A stretch of DNA of 64,000 nt from assembly GCF_008728855.1 (NCBI RefSeq), contig NZ_CP042906.1, positions 4,329,570 to 4,393,569 on the forward strand, in the 5' to 3' direction. Numbering within the stretch: the first letter of the stretch is position 1; each line of letters begins with the position of its first letter. The notes beneath the pieces were generated by a model that was not told the DNA's origin, did no database searches, and saw nothing but the letters and a program-made list of their open reading frames with translations. Source of the DNA: Hypericibacter terrae (GTDB lineage: Bacteria > Pseudomonadota > Alphaproteobacteria > Dongiales > Dongiaceae). Of this stretch, positions 15,718 to 24,835 are shown one piece after another. Position numbers and translations under genes: made by a program.

Positions 15718-17256
15718 CTAGCGCCGCTCCGGCGGCGTCTCGACATGGGGCAGGCGCGAGCGATATTCGAGATCGTCCAGCTTCAAGTGATTGCGCATAT
15801 AGCTGACCGAAGCGTCGCGCATCGGCTGGAAGTCCCACGAGGTGTGCTTGCCGGTCATGAGCGCCGCCGCCACCATGCGCCGCCGCCGCTGACTCGCCAC
15901 GACGTCCTCGCGCAGGCGCGCCATGTCCCAGCGCTTCGCCGCCTCGGCGCGATAGGCCGCGAGTTTTCCCGCCCAGGCGGGATCCGCCGCCAGATTGCGG
16001 CGCTCCTGGCGGTCGCTGGCCAGATCGAACAGCTGATCGGGATCGGAGGGGGTCGTCACGAACTTCTCGCTGCCGCGGCGGATCATCGTCAGGGGCGCGA
16101 TGGCGCCTTCGCCCAGATATTCGCCGATGACCTCGTCATGGCCGCCGGTGCCGGAGAGATGCGGCAGCAGCGAGCGGCCGTCGATGGGGGCGGCGTAATC
16201 GGGACGCTGCCCGTCATGGGCGATCTCGGCCAAGGTCGGCAGCAGGTCGGCCAGCGACGTCGCCTCGCGCACGCGATGCGGCCGGAAGCCGCCGGCGCCC
16301 GCGACAATGAGGGGAATGCGGCAGGCATTCTCGTACCAGTTCATCTTGTACCAGAGCCCGCGCTCGCCCAGCATGTCGCCATGGTCGGCGGTCAGCAGGA
16401 CGATCGTCTCCTCGCCCAACCCAACCTCGTCCAGGGCCTGCAGCAATCTCCCCACCTGGTCGTCGACGAAGGCGATCGAGCCGTAATAGGCGCGCCGCGC
16501 GGCCCGGACATGCGCCTCGGTCATCTCGTAGCGATCCATGTCCGAGACATGGCGCAGCCGCCTGGCATGCGGATCGAGCGGCACGTCGCCGGCGCGTACC
16601 GCCGGCATATCGATGTCTTCGTCGCGATAGCGGTTCCAATGCTCCGGCAGGATCGCATAGGGGTCGTGCGGATGGGTCATCGAGACCACGAGGCAGAAGG
16701 GCCGCTCGTCGGTGCCGCGGGCGGCGTCGTGGATATAACGCCGCGCCGCATAGACGGTCTCTTCGTCGAAATCGAGCTGGTTCGAGCGCGTGCAAGGGCC
16801 GGCCTGAATCACCGAGAGCATGTTGTGATACCAGGAGGGCCGGGTCTCGAAATCCTCCCAATCCGGGAACCAGCCATAGTCGGCCGGATAGATATCGGTG
16901 GTGAGCCGCTCCTCGAAGCCATGGAGCTGGTCGGGCCCGCAGAAATGCATCTTGCCCGACAGCGCGGTGCGATAGCCGGCGCGGCGCAGATAATGCGCGA
17001 AGGTGGGGATGTCGGCGGCGAAGTCGGCCGCGTTGTCATAGGCGCCGATGCGCGACGGCAGCGCGCCCGCCATCATGCTGAAGCGCGAGGGCGCGCAGAG
17101 CGGGCTGTTGGTATAGAAATTCTCGAACAGCACCCCGCGCTCGGCCAGCCCGGAAATGTTCGGTGCCTTGACGACCTTGTGGCCATAGGCCGGCAGGAAG
17201 CTCGCCGCCATCTGGTCGGCCTGCAGGAACAGGATGTTGGGCTTGCGCTTCGCCAT
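15718..17256 (-). CDS. betC: Choline-sulfatase
   Basis: 512 residues, the length of S. meliloti BetC. It hydrolyses choline-O-sulfate to choline and sulfate, feeding glycine betaine synthesis. The sulfatase signature is SPLCAPSRFS with Cys54 in C-A-P-S-R (54-58), the residue matured to formylglycine; metal-binding Asp sits in NILFLQADQ. LLTADHGDMLGERGLWYK gives the distal metal/sulfate site. The C-terminal segment MTGKHTSWDFQPMRDAS and the region around RNHLK are typical of choline-sulfatases. No signal peptide is visible. A LysR gene is divergent 144 bp away. Confidence 0.9.
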   Translation of the reverse strand: MAKRKPNILFLQADQMAASFLPAYGHKVVKAPNISGLAERGVLFENFYTNSPLCAPSRFSMMAGALPSRIGAYDNAADFAADIPTFAHYLRRAGYRTALSGKMHFCGPDQLHGFEERLTTDIYPADYGWFPDWEDFETRPSWYHNMLSVIQAGPCTRSNQLDFDEETVYAARRYIHDAARGTDERPFCLVVSMTHPHDPYAILPEHWNRYRDEDIDMPAVRAGDVPLDPHARRLRHVSDMDRYEMTEAHVRAARRAYYGSIAFVDDQVGRLLQALDEVGLGEETIVLLTADHGDMLGERGLWYKMNWYENACRIPLIVAGAGGFRPHRVREATSLADLLPTLAEIAHDGQRPDYAAPIDGRSLLPHLSGTGGHDEVIGEYLGEGAIAPLTMIRRGSEKFVTTPSDPDQLFDLASDRQERRNLAADPAWAGKLAAYRAEAAKRWDMARLREDVVASQRRRRMVAAALMTGKHTSWDFQPMRDASVSYMRNHLKLDDLEYRSRLPHVETPPERR

Positions 17257-17400
17257 GGGCCTCGCTCCGGACAGGGGCCCTTCCCGACCGCCCTCGGCCA
17301 TCAAACTGATTTATGGCTCGAAGCCGCAGGAAAGCGCCCGATCCGGCAGTCTAGCGCGCCAAGTGCTTGACGCGGGAGCCTCCGCGGCGATGATAGGGTC

Positions 17401-18360
17401 ATGAATGAAACTAATGGCGAAAGCAGCGGCCGCCTGCCGCCCCTGCGCGGCCTGGTCACTTTCGAGATGGCGGCCCGGCTGGGCAGTTTCACCAAGGCTG
17501 CCGACACGCTGGGCTTGACCCAGCCGGCCGTCAGCCACCAGATCCGGCGGCTGGAGCAGCATCTGGGCCGCCCGCTTTTCCGGCGCGATCACCGGGGCAT
17601 CGCGCTGACCGAAGCGGGGGCGGCCCTCTTCGTCGCGGTCCAGCGCGGCCTCACCGGCATCGCCGAGGCGGTGCGCGAGATCCGCGGCACCACCGCCCAG
17701 CGGGTCGTCACCATCGCCGCCGACGTGGCGCTGGCAGGCCTCTGGCTGGTGCCGCGCCTCGCCGAGATCAAGGCGCTGCTGCCGACGGTCGAGCTGCGGA
17801 TCATCACCTCGCAATGGACCCAGAACATCAACGAGATCGGCGCCGATCTCGGCGTGCTCTTCGGCGACGGCGCCTGGTTCGGCACCCGCGCCCAGCTGCT
17901 GGTGGCGGAGTACGCCTTCCCGGTTTGCGCCCCCTCGCTGCTGAAGAACGGCAAGCGTTTCACATTGGAGGAGCTGCAGCGCCTGCCGCTCCTGCATCTC
18001 GAGATGCCGGGCCCGATCAAGGGGACGAGCGAGCCCTGGTTCAAATGGGAGAGCTGGTTTGCGGCCGCGGGCCTGCCCTACCGCCCGGAGCAGCCCGGCC
18101 TCTCCTTCAACAACTACACCCTGGCGATCCAGGCCGCGATCGCGGGCCAGGGGATTGCGCTGGGCTGGCGCCCGCTGGTGGAGCAGGTCATCTCCGCTGG
18201 CCAGCTCGTGCAATGCGCCGACAAATCCTGCAGCTCGGCGCGCGGCTACCACCTGCTCCTGCCGGGCCGCGGCATGCCCGGGCCCGAGGTCGAGCGGCTG
18301 ATCGACTGGCTCAAGATGGCAATGGCCGCCTCGCCGCCGATCCCGGCGCGCGACGGGTAA
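17401..18360 (+). CDS. LysR family regulator, probably of choline-sulfate use
   Basis: 319 residues. N-terminal winged HTH: LRGLVTFEMAARLGSFTKAA and LGLTQPAVSHQIRRLEQHLG (about 15-65), then RDHRGIALTEAGAALF. The co-inducer domain follows (VTIAADVALAGLWLVPRLAEI). The divergent arrangement with betC matches the choline-sulfate utilisation LysR factors that activate betC in the presence of substrate. A 144-bp intergenic stretch is shared. ATG at 17401 lies three bases before an in-frame-free second ATG; the first was kept because it fits the family's N-terminus. Confidence 0.85.
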   Translation: MNETNGESSGRLPPLRGLVTFEMAARLGSFTKAADTLGLTQPAVSHQIRRLEQHLGRPLFRRDHRGIALTEAGAALFVAVQRGLTGIAEAVREIRGTTAQRVVTIAADVALAGLWLVPRLAEIKALLPTVELRIITSQWTQNINEIGADLGVLFGDGAWFGTRAQLLVAEYAFPVCAPSLLKNGKRFTLEELQRLPLLHLEMPGPIKGTSEPWFKWESWFAAAGLPYRPEQPGLSFNNYTLAIQAAIAGQGIALGWRPLVEQVISAGQLVQCADKSCSSARGYHLLLPGRGMPGPEVERLIDWLKMAMAASPPIPARDG

Positions 18361-18370
18361 TTTTCTTATC

Positions 18371-18467
18371 TCCTCCCCCGCTTGCGGGGGAGGACTAAGG
18401 AGGGGGCTGCTCGGTATCAGACATCGCGCGGTCCTCTCCCTGGCCCTCTCCCGCAAGCGGGAGAGGG
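18371..18467. repeat. Intergenic palindromic repeat, copy 2
   Basis: Two strong hairpins: TCCTCCCCCGC-TT-GCGGGGGAGGA at 18371-18394 and CCCTCTCCCG-CAAG-CGGGAGAGGG at 18444-18467, with a spacer whose first 19 bases (18399-18417) match the reverse strand of copy 1 at 7597-7615. It lies between the convergent LysR and alcohol dehydrogenase genes and probably serves as their terminator. Confidence 0.72.
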
Positions 18468-18479
18468 GATGCGATTTTC

Positions 18480-19523
18480 TTACCCGATATCGAGGACCAC
18501 GCGGCCGACGATCTTGCCGCGGCGCATCCGGTCGAAGATCGCGTTCACGGCCTTGAGCGGCTGCTTCTCGATCTTGGCGCGGATCAGGCCGTTGGTGGCG
18601 AAGGCCACCGCCTCGTGCAGATCCAGGCGCGTGCCGACATTGGAGCCGCGCACCGACAATTCCCAATTGGTGATGGCCGAGATCGAGGTGCGGATCTCGT
18701 CGGCCTTGCCGCCCGGCAGCCCGATATAGGAGACCGTGCCGCCCGGCCGCAGCATGCGGATCGCCTGCTCGAACGCGCGGGTCGCGACCGCCGTCACGAT
18801 CGCGCCATGGGTCCCGCCGAGCTTCTCCTGGATCAGCTTGGCCGGGTCGTCCTTGCTGGCATCGGCCACGAACTCCGCGCCCAGCCGCCTGGCGAGTTTG
18901 AGCTTCTCTTCGGACACGTCGACCGCCGCGACCCGCATGCCCATGGCCCTCGCATATTGCACGGCAATATGGCCGAGGCCGCCGATGCCGACGATCGTGA
19001 CCCACTGGCCGGGGCGCGTGCTGGTCCGCTTGAGGCCGCGATAGGTGGTGACGCCGGCGCAGAGGATCGGCGCCATCTCATGCATGTCGATCCGCGGCGA
19101 GAGCTTCGCCACGAAGGCCGCCGGCGCCACCATATATTCGGCATAGCCGCCGGGCTTGCTGTAGCCGGTCGCCTCGCCCTTCTGGCAGATGGTCTCCATG
19201 CCGGCGAGGCAGAATTCGCAAACGCCGCAGGCGCTGAACATCCAGGGGACGCCCACCCGCTGCCCGACCTTGAAACCGGCGACGCCGGTGCCCAGCCCCG
19301 CCACGGTGCCCGCCACTTCATGGCCCGGGATCAGCGGCAAGACCGGTCCCGGATTCCAGTCGCCATCGACGGCATGCAGGTCGCTATGGCAGACGCCGCA
19401 GGCCACCACCTTGATCAGGATCTCGCCATGGCCGGGCTCGGGAATCGGCATGGCTTCGACCTTGAGTTTCTGGCGGAGCTTGCGCAGAACCGCCGCCTTC
19501 ATGCCGTTTGCTGCCCTGGCCAT
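18480..19523 (-). CDS. Zinc-dependent alcohol dehydrogenase (AdhA/AdhP type)
   Basis: 347 residues. MDR-family enzyme oxidising primary alcohols with NAD(P). Catalytic-zinc ligand Cys is in KVVACGVCHSDLHAVDG, with PLIPGHEVAGTV giving the His-Glu pair. The structural-zinc site is intact: FSACGVCEFCLAGMETIC has four cysteines in Cys-x2-Cys-x2-Cys-x7-Cys spacing. The Rossmann motif is VTIVGIGGLGHIAVQYARAMG. The ATG at 19523 has GGGAGGGACAG upstream; the longer frame to 19646 does not. Cytosolic. It is transcribed alone, divergent from a LuxR regulator, which may control it. Confidence 0.9.
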   Translation of the reverse strand: MARAANGMKAAVLRKLRQKLKVEAMPIPEPGHGEILIKVVACGVCHSDLHAVDGDWNPGPVLPLIPGHEVAGTVAGLGTGVAGFKVGQRVGVPWMFSACGVCEFCLAGMETICQKGEATGYSKPGGYAEYMVAPAAFVAKLSPRIDMHEMAPILCAGVTTYRGLKRTSTRPGQWVTIVGIGGLGHIAVQYARAMGMRVAAVDVSEEKLKLARRLGAEFVADASKDDPAKLIQEKLGGTHGAIVTAVATRAFEQAIRMLRPGGTVSYIGLPGGKADEIRTSISAITNWELSVRGSNVGTRLDLHEAVAFATNGLIRAKIEKQPLKAVNAIFDRMRRGKIVGRVVLDIG

Positions 19524-19675
19524 ATGCTGTCCCTCCCGGTTCGGGCCCTTCGCGGGCCGCCCTTCAGTGTCTTCGAAAGCGGATTCCCACCGGCTGAAAC
19601 CGCCGGCTCCGACCCGCAGCATATCGTCGCGCGCCGATGACGACATATCCCTAAAGCGGTAACGTCCCTGCCGCC

Positions 19676-20512
19676 ATGCGCTCTGCCAAAACGCCCAAGA
19701 CCTCGCGATCCAACCTGCTGCTCGGACAATGGAGCCGCGGCATGGGCGAACTCATCGACGCGCGCGGGCGCAGCGGTTTCGACCAGGTGCTGTGGCAGGC
19801 GGTGCGCCGGCTGGTCGACTTCGACTTCGTCATGACCTTTGCCTATCGCGGCCATGACCGGCCGCTGGCGCTGGGCGACACGCTCGATGCGCCACGTCGG
19901 CGGGTGATCGTGTCGGATTATCTCAACGGCCCCTATCTGCTGGACCCCTTCTTCCAGGCGACGCTCGATCAGGTGCGCAGCGGCGCTCACCGGCTGGCGG
20001 CGCTGGCGCCCGACCGCTTCCGGCAGAGCGAATATTGCCGCGCCCATTACGCTCGCACCCGGATCGGTGAAGAAGTCGGATTCTTCTTCGCGCTGGCCGA
20101 GGACGTGGTCGGCGTCACCTCCTTCGCGCGCTGGGCCGACAGCCCGCCGCTTTCGCGCGCCGACCTGCAATTGCTGCGCCTGATCGAGCCGGCGCTCCAG
20201 GCCATCTGCCAATGCCATTGGTCGCAAGTGGGACCGAGCTTCGCGCCCAAGAACGGGCCGTCCCCGCGCAGCGCCGCGGTCCCGCGAAGCGCGCCCTTTG
20301 CCCGCGCTTTCGAGCGCTTCGGCAAGCCGCTGTCGGCCCGCGAGCGACAGATCGTGACCCTCGTGCTCCAGGGCCATTCCACGGAATCGATCGCGCGCCA
20401 TCTCGATATCAGCCCAGGCACGGTGAAGATCCACCGCAAGAACATCTACCGGAAGCTCGCCATTTCGACCCAGGCGGAGCTGTTCGCGGCCTTTCTCGGC
20501 GCCATCGCCTGA
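19676..20512 (+). CDS. LuxR family transcriptional regulator
   Basis: 278 residues. The first 190 form an undefined sensory domain (GFDQVLWQAVRRLVDFDFVM, DYLNGPYLLDPFFQAT, GVTSFARWADSPPLSRADL). The C-terminal LuxR helix-turn-helix is LSARERQIVTLVLQGHSTES, then ISPGTVKIHRKNIYRKL (about 220-265). There is no receiver domain or clear acyl-homoserine-lactone site. It precedes the Pot-type transporter operon by 206 bp in the same direction, so it may regulate that operon, and it is divergent from the alcohol dehydrogenase. Confidence 0.82.
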   Translation: MRSAKTPKTSRSNLLLGQWSRGMGELIDARGRSGFDQVLWQAVRRLVDFDFVMTFAYRGHDRPLALGDTLDAPRRRVIVSDYLNGPYLLDPFFQATLDQVRSGAHRLAALAPDRFRQSEYCRAHYARTRIGEEVGFFFALAEDVVGVTSFARWADSPPLSRADLQLLRLIEPALQAICQCHWSQVGPSFAPKNGPSPRSAAVPRSAPFARAFERFGKPLSARERQIVTLVLQGHSTESIARHLDISPGTVKIHRKNIYRKLAISTQAELFAAFLGAIA

Positions 20513-20718
20513 TTCCGGTGTCATCCCCCAGGCGCGCCCCGCCTATATCCGGAGGGGTATGCCGCGGGCGGGAGCCCACCCCCTAGAATGGCGATCGGGA
20601 TGCGAGGGAGCGGCACGCAGCTCCGGCATCGGGGAGCGGGTTGACGGAACGCCCATTTGGCGAGCCGCGAACTCATTCAAGCAACAAGAACGACGACCAC
20701 TCACAGGGAAAGATCGAC

Positions 20719-21900
20719 ATGAGCAAGAGCTGGTACAGCGACCTGCCGCAATATTACCAACGCCAGATCAAGGCGATGGGCCTCGACGATGCCGGCATGA
20801 GCCGGCGCCGCGCGATGAAGGCCATGGCCGCCGCAGCGGGTGCCGCCGCCGCCGCGGGCCTGGTCAAGCCGGCCGCGGCCGCGGCCAATCTCAGCTATAT
20901 GTGCTGGGAAGGCTACAACGACCCGCGCATCATCGAGCCCTTCAAGAAGGCCAATGATTGCGACGTCTCGTTCGACCTGATCGTCGATTCTCCCGGCGGT
21001 TTCGCCAAGCTGCAGGCGGGCGCGTCGCGCGAGGTCGATATCGTCTCGACGGACATGCCCTGGGTCACCCGCATGGGACCCGCCGGCCTCGCCCTCGAGC
21101 TCGACCCCACCCAGTATGCCGACATCTATGCGACCTTCTATCCGCAGTTCCGCCCGCCCTTCGAGCCGCTGATCACCGACGGCAAGACCATCGGCGTCGC
21201 CACCCGCTGGGGTTGGGTCGGACCCTGCCTCAATCTCGATCACGACAAGCCCGAGGATTGGAAGACCTATGACGGCGTCTTCGATCCGAAGAACAAGGAC
21301 AAGATCTGCGTGATGGATTGGGGCGATTGGCCGATCCTGCCGATGGCTCTCCATGCCGGCGTCAATCCCTATGAGGAGCTCGACAAGAACGGCCTCGAGG
21401 AGGTGCGCAAGGTGCTGCGCGCCATGTTCAAGAACACCCGCACGCTCGTGGGCGACCTGACCCTGGCGCAGAAGGGCCTGCTCGACGGCTCGCTCAAATG
21501 CTGCGTCGGCTCCGGCTCCTACATGACGTCGGCCATGCGCAAGCAGGGCCACAAGAACATCCTCGCGGTCGTTCCTGAGCCCAAGAACGGGCTGAAGACG
21601 GGCATCATCTGGGTCGAGGCGACGGCGATCCTGAAGGAAACGGACCAGCCGGATCTTTCGCGCAAGCTCCTCAAGCATGTCGTCTCGAAGGAGAGCGGCA
21701 AGATCCTCTCGCTCCTCGACACCACCTCCAACGTTGTGACCAACGCAGAGGTCGAGAAGGAGTACACCGACGAGGAGAAGTCGATCCTCCAGGTCGATTA
21801 CATGTGGCACGCCTGGGACAACAGCCAGATGCACCGCATCGCGCCGAACATCGACGAGATGCTGGCGATCTGGCAGGAAGAACTGGCGGCGGCCCAGTAA
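20719..21900 (+). CDS. ABC transporter periplasmic binding protein, PotD/PotF-like
   Basis: 393 residues. Twin-arginine signal: GMSRRRAMKAMAAAAGAAAA (about 26-45) with cleavage near AAAA-N at about 56. The mature part starts LSYMCWEGYNDPRIIEPF, as in polyamine-type (family 1) binding proteins, then DIVSTDMPWVTRM and GVATRWGWVGPCLN. GSGSYMTSAMRKQGHKN and IWVEATAILKETD occur in the second lobe. It delivers ligand to the permeases encoded downstream. Polyamines are one option, but the nearby hydrolase leaves other cationic solutes open. ATG at 20719 follows ACAGGGAAAG. A strong hairpin separates it from the ATPase gene. Confidence 0.88.
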   Translation: MSKSWYSDLPQYYQRQIKAMGLDDAGMSRRRAMKAMAAAAGAAAAAGLVKPAAAAANLSYMCWEGYNDPRIIEPFKKANDCDVSFDLIVDSPGGFAKLQAGASREVDIVSTDMPWVTRMGPAGLALELDPTQYADIYATFYPQFRPPFEPLITDGKTIGVATRWGWVGPCLNLDHDKPEDWKTYDGVFDPKNKDKICVMDWGDWPILPMALHAGVNPYEELDKNGLEEVRKVLRAMFKNTRTLVGDLTLAQKGLLDGSLKCCVGSGSYMTSAMRKQGHKNILAVVPEPKNGLKTGIIWVEATAILKETDQPDLSRKLLKHVVSKESGKILSLLDTTSNVVTNAEVEKEYTDEEKSILQVDYMWHAWDNSQMHRIAPNIDEMLAIWQEELAAAQ

Positions 21901-21915
21901 TCCCGTTAGCGTCGC

Positions 21916-21949
21916 GGCGAGGCCGCTCCTCAGGCGGAGCGGCCTCGCC
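21916..21949 (+). terminator. Intra-operon stem-loop after binding protein gene
   Basis: A perfect 14-bp stem, GGCGAGGCCGCTCC, loop TCAGGC, GGAGCGGCCTCGCC, starts 15 bases after the stop and is followed by a pyrimidine-rich CTTTCCTTTCC. It likely attenuates transcription or protects the binding-protein mRNA, giving more binding protein than membrane components. Confidence 0.7.
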
Positions 21950-21996
21950 CTTTCCTTTCCCGCGAACCCACGGCGCGCCAGCCTTGACGGGAGCCC

Positions 21997-23118
21997 ATGG
22001 CCCGAACCGATACCCATGACGCCGATCTCCTCGAGATCGTCGACCTCAAGAAGAGCTTCGGTAGCTACGAGGCGCTGAAGGGCGTCTCGCTCACGGTCCG
22101 TCAGGGCGAGTTCATGGCCCTGGTCGGCCCCTCGGGCTGCGGCAAGACCACGCTCCTGAAGCATGTCGCGGGCTTCGAGGAACCGACCGCGGGAACCTTG
22201 CGCATCGACGGCAAGGAGATGGTGGGCGTACCGCCGGCGCAGCGTCCGACCAGCATGGTGTTCCAGCGCCTGGCGCTCTTCCCCCATATGACGGTGGCGC
22301 AGAATATCGGCTTCCCGCTGAAACTGCGGAAGATGGCGCATCCCGAGATCGAGGCGCGGGTGCGCGCCATGATCACGCTGATGGAGCTGCGTCCCGAATA
22401 TCTCGGCCGCTATCCGCGCCAGCTTTCGGGCGGCGAGCAGCAGCGCGTGGCGCTCGCCCGCTCGATGGTGTCCGAGCCCAAGCTTCTCCTGCTGGACGAG
22501 CCGCTCTCGGCGCTCGACGTCAAGCTCAAGAAGGTGCTGCAGGCCGAGCTCAAGCGGCTCCATCGCAGCCTCGGCGTGACCTTCCTCCATGTCACGCACG
22601 ACCTCGAGGAAGCGATGATGCTGGCCGACCGCATCTGCGTCATGCGCGCCGGCGAGATCCTGCAGATCGGCAGGCCCGACGACATCTATTACCGGCCCGC
22701 CAACGCCTTCGTCGCCGGCTTCATCGGCGAGACCAATCTCTTTCCGGTCGACATCACCTCGATCGAGGAATCGGGCGTCGGTTATCGCTCCGGCGAGATC
22801 CAGGACGCCACCAACCGCGTTCCTCGCGCGCTCGCCGCCAAGGTCCTCGCCGAGGGCGCCGCGCATATGATGGTGCGCCCGGAGCTGATCCACATCGCGC
22901 GCAGCGGCGTCTCCGGCGGCTTCGATTGCCGCCTTCCGGCGAGCATCACCGAGCTCTTCGTCAAGGGCGGCACGATCCAGTACCGGGCCCGATCGAGCCT
23001 GGGCCAGGACATCGTGTTCGAGATGCCCGGCACCTCGGAACGGCCCGCCGACATCGGCGACAAGGTCGAGCTCGGCTGGAACAAGGCCGACATCTTCCTC
23101 TTCTGCACCGAGGCCTGA
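21997..23118 (+). CDS. ABC transporter ATP-binding protein, PotA-like
   Basis: 373 residues. Walker A LVGPSGCGKTTLLKHVAGFE (about 46-65), the Q-loop at MVFQRLALFPHMTV, signature QLSGGEQQRVALARS, Walker B LLLLDEPLSALDVKLKK, and the H-loop LHVTHDLEEAM follow in order. A C-terminal TOBE/regulatory domain (about 240-373) contains MVRPELIHIAR. It powers import through the two permeases next to it. ATG at 21997 follows TGACGGGAGCCC. The permease gene starts two bases beyond its stop. Confidence 0.93.
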   Translation: MARTDTHDADLLEIVDLKKSFGSYEALKGVSLTVRQGEFMALVGPSGCGKTTLLKHVAGFEEPTAGTLRIDGKEMVGVPPAQRPTSMVFQRLALFPHMTVAQNIGFPLKLRKMAHPEIEARVRAMITLMELRPEYLGRYPRQLSGGEQQRVALARSMVSEPKLLLLDEPLSALDVKLKKVLQAELKRLHRSLGVTFLHVTHDLEEAMMLADRICVMRAGEILQIGRPDDIYYRPANAFVAGFIGETNLFPVDITSIEESGVGYRSGEIQDATNRVPRALAAKVLAEGAAHMMVRPELIHIARSGVSGGFDCRLPASITELFVKGGTIQYRARSSLGQDIVFEMPGTSERPADIGDKVELGWNKADIFLFCTEA

Positions 23119-23119
23119 G

Positions 23120-23989
23120 ATGGCGACGGAGGTCGAACGCAGCTGGCGCGATCCCGCCTTGATCGGCAAGGCCCTGCCGACCGTGCTGCTGCAGACGAGC
23201 TGCTTCCTGGCGCCGCTGCTGATGACCTTCCTGCTGACCTTCCAGAAGACCAAGAACTTTCAGCTCACCTGGGCGTGGAACCTCGATGTCTGGACCGACG
23301 TCTTCACCAAGCCGCATTACTGGACCATCCTGATCCATACGCTCGTCATGGCGGTAACCTGCACCGCCCTGTGCGTGGTGCTGTCGCTGCCGATCGCCTA
23401 TGCGCTGGCGACCCGCATGAAGCGCTTCGAGAATCACATCAAGATTCTCATCACCTTCGCCTTCCTGACGGACGCGACGCTCAAGACCTTCGGCTGGGTG
23501 CTGTTCCTCGATGCCCATGGGGCCGCGAATTATCTGCTGGAGCAGATCGGGTTCGCACCCGGCACGATCGCCATCCTCTTCACCGACTGGGCGACCATGC
23601 TGGGCATGGTCTATAGCCTGCTGGCCTTCACCATTTTCACGATCTATCTCTCGATCGACCAGATCGACCGCTCGCTGATCCTCGCCGCCTACGACGCCGG
23701 GGCCGGCAAGTTCCGCGCCTTCTGGGAGGTGACCCTGCCGCTCTGCCGCCCGGGCATCTGGGCCGGCGTGGTGCTGGTGTTCCTGCTGGCGGTCGGCGTC
23801 TTCCTCGAGCCCAAGGTGCTGGGCGGCGGCAAATCGCCGATGTCGGCCGAGCTGATCCGCCAGACCTTCGAAACCCGCGTGAACTGGCCCTTGGGCGCCG
23901 CCCTCACCTTCGTGCTGATGGCTGCGGCGGTGTTCTTCATCCTGCTGTTCAACCGGGTCTATTCGCTCAAGCGCTCGATGGTGGCCTGA
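23120..23989 (+). CDS. ABC transporter permease, PotB-like
   Basis: 289 residues with about six membrane helices. After a cytosolic lead the first helix is near residue 25-45 (SCFLAPLLMTFLLTF); TLVMAVTCTALCVVLSLPIAYA is the second. The EAA loop that docks on the ATPase is recognisable as LAAYDAGAGKFRAFWEVTLPLCRPG. ATG at 23120 follows the ATPase stop by one base and overlaps the next gene's ATG by one base (TGATG), showing translational coupling. Confidence 0.9.
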   Translation: MATEVERSWRDPALIGKALPTVLLQTSCFLAPLLMTFLLTFQKTKNFQLTWAWNLDVWTDVFTKPHYWTILIHTLVMAVTCTALCVVLSLPIAYALATRMKRFENHIKILITFAFLTDATLKTFGWVLFLDAHGAANYLLEQIGFAPGTIAILFTDWATMLGMVYSLLAFTIFTIYLSIDQIDRSLILAAYDAGAGKFRAFWEVTLPLCRPGIWAGVVLVFLLAVGVFLEPKVLGGGKSPMSAELIRQTFETRVNWPLGAALTFVLMAAAVFFILLFNRVYSLKRSMVA

Positions 23990-24804
23990 TGAACCACCGC
24001 CTCGAAGCCCGGCTCGTCGAAATCGTTCTCTACGGCTCGGTCGCGGCCGTCCTGGTATTCTTCTATCTCCCGATCTTCACGCTGATCGCATTCTCCTTCC
24101 ATGAGGGGCGCTATCTGACGCTGCCCTTCGACGGCTTTTCGCTCGACTGGTATGCGGCCCTGCTCGACAACCCCAACGCCAAGGGAGCGCTCGTCAATTC
24201 GACCGTGATCGCGCTCATCTCCATGGTGGCGAGCACGATCTTCGGCACCCTGGCCGGCATCGTGGCGGTGCGTTATCGCTTTCCGGGCAAGAAGCCCTTC
24301 CTCGCCCTGTCGGCTGCTCCCCTGGTATTCCCGCAACTGCTGCTCGGTATCGTGCTGCTGCTGTGGTTCTCGGTGCTGGGGCGCTGGCTCGATTTCAACA
24401 ACGGCGTCACGACGGCCATCATCGGACATGTGGTCTATATCACCCCCTTTGCCATGGTGATCGTCGCAGTCCAGGTGTTCAATTTCGACGCGACGCTCGA
24501 GGATGCGGCGCGCGACTGCGGTGCGGGCGACTGGGAGGTTTATCGCTACGTCACGATCCCGCTGCTTTGGCCCGGTATCTTCTCGGCCGCCATCTTTGCC
24601 TTCCTCCTGTCCTGGGGAAATTTCTACCTGACCTACAGCCTCGCCGGCTCGACCCGCACGCTGCCCACCTTTGTCTTCAGCGGCATCGCCACCGGTTCAT
24701 CGCCGCTCTATCCGGCGATGGCGACGGTCGTCTTCATTCCGGGTATCCTGCTGGTGATGCTGGCGGACGGCCTGCGCCGGCGGGCCGCCCGCGGCGGCGT
24801 CTGA
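23989..24804 (+). CDS. ABC transporter permease, PotC-like
   Basis: 271 residues, six predicted helices. It starts with a helix at about 12-35 (VLYGSVAAVLVFFYLPIFTL) and ALVNSTVIALISMVASTIFG follows. The EAA loop is LEDAARDCGAGDWEVYRYVT, then IPLLWPGIFSAAIFAFLLSW. It pairs with the PotB-like protein to form the channel. Its first codon overlaps the stop of the previous gene. A CocE/NonD hydrolase begins 31 bases after its stop, probably in the same transcript. Confidence 0.9.
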   Translation: MNHRLEARLVEIVLYGSVAAVLVFFYLPIFTLIAFSFHEGRYLTLPFDGFSLDWYAALLDNPNAKGALVNSTVIALISMVASTIFGTLAGIVAVRYRFPGKKPFLALSAAPLVFPQLLLGIVLLLWFSVLGRWLDFNNGVTTAIIGHVVYITPFAMVIVAVQVFNFDATLEDAARDCGAGDWEVYRYVTIPLLWPGIFSAAIFAFLLSWGNFYLTYSLAGSTRTLPTFVFSGIATGSSPLYPAMATVVFIPGILLVMLADGLRRRAARGGV

Positions 24805-24835
24805 CCGCTATTTCATTACCGGCCGACCCGAGGAC

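Noticed and set aside
20701-23253. 850-codon open frame on the - strand
   Set aside because: Antisense to the Pot-type binding-protein and ATPase genes, both with full family motifs.
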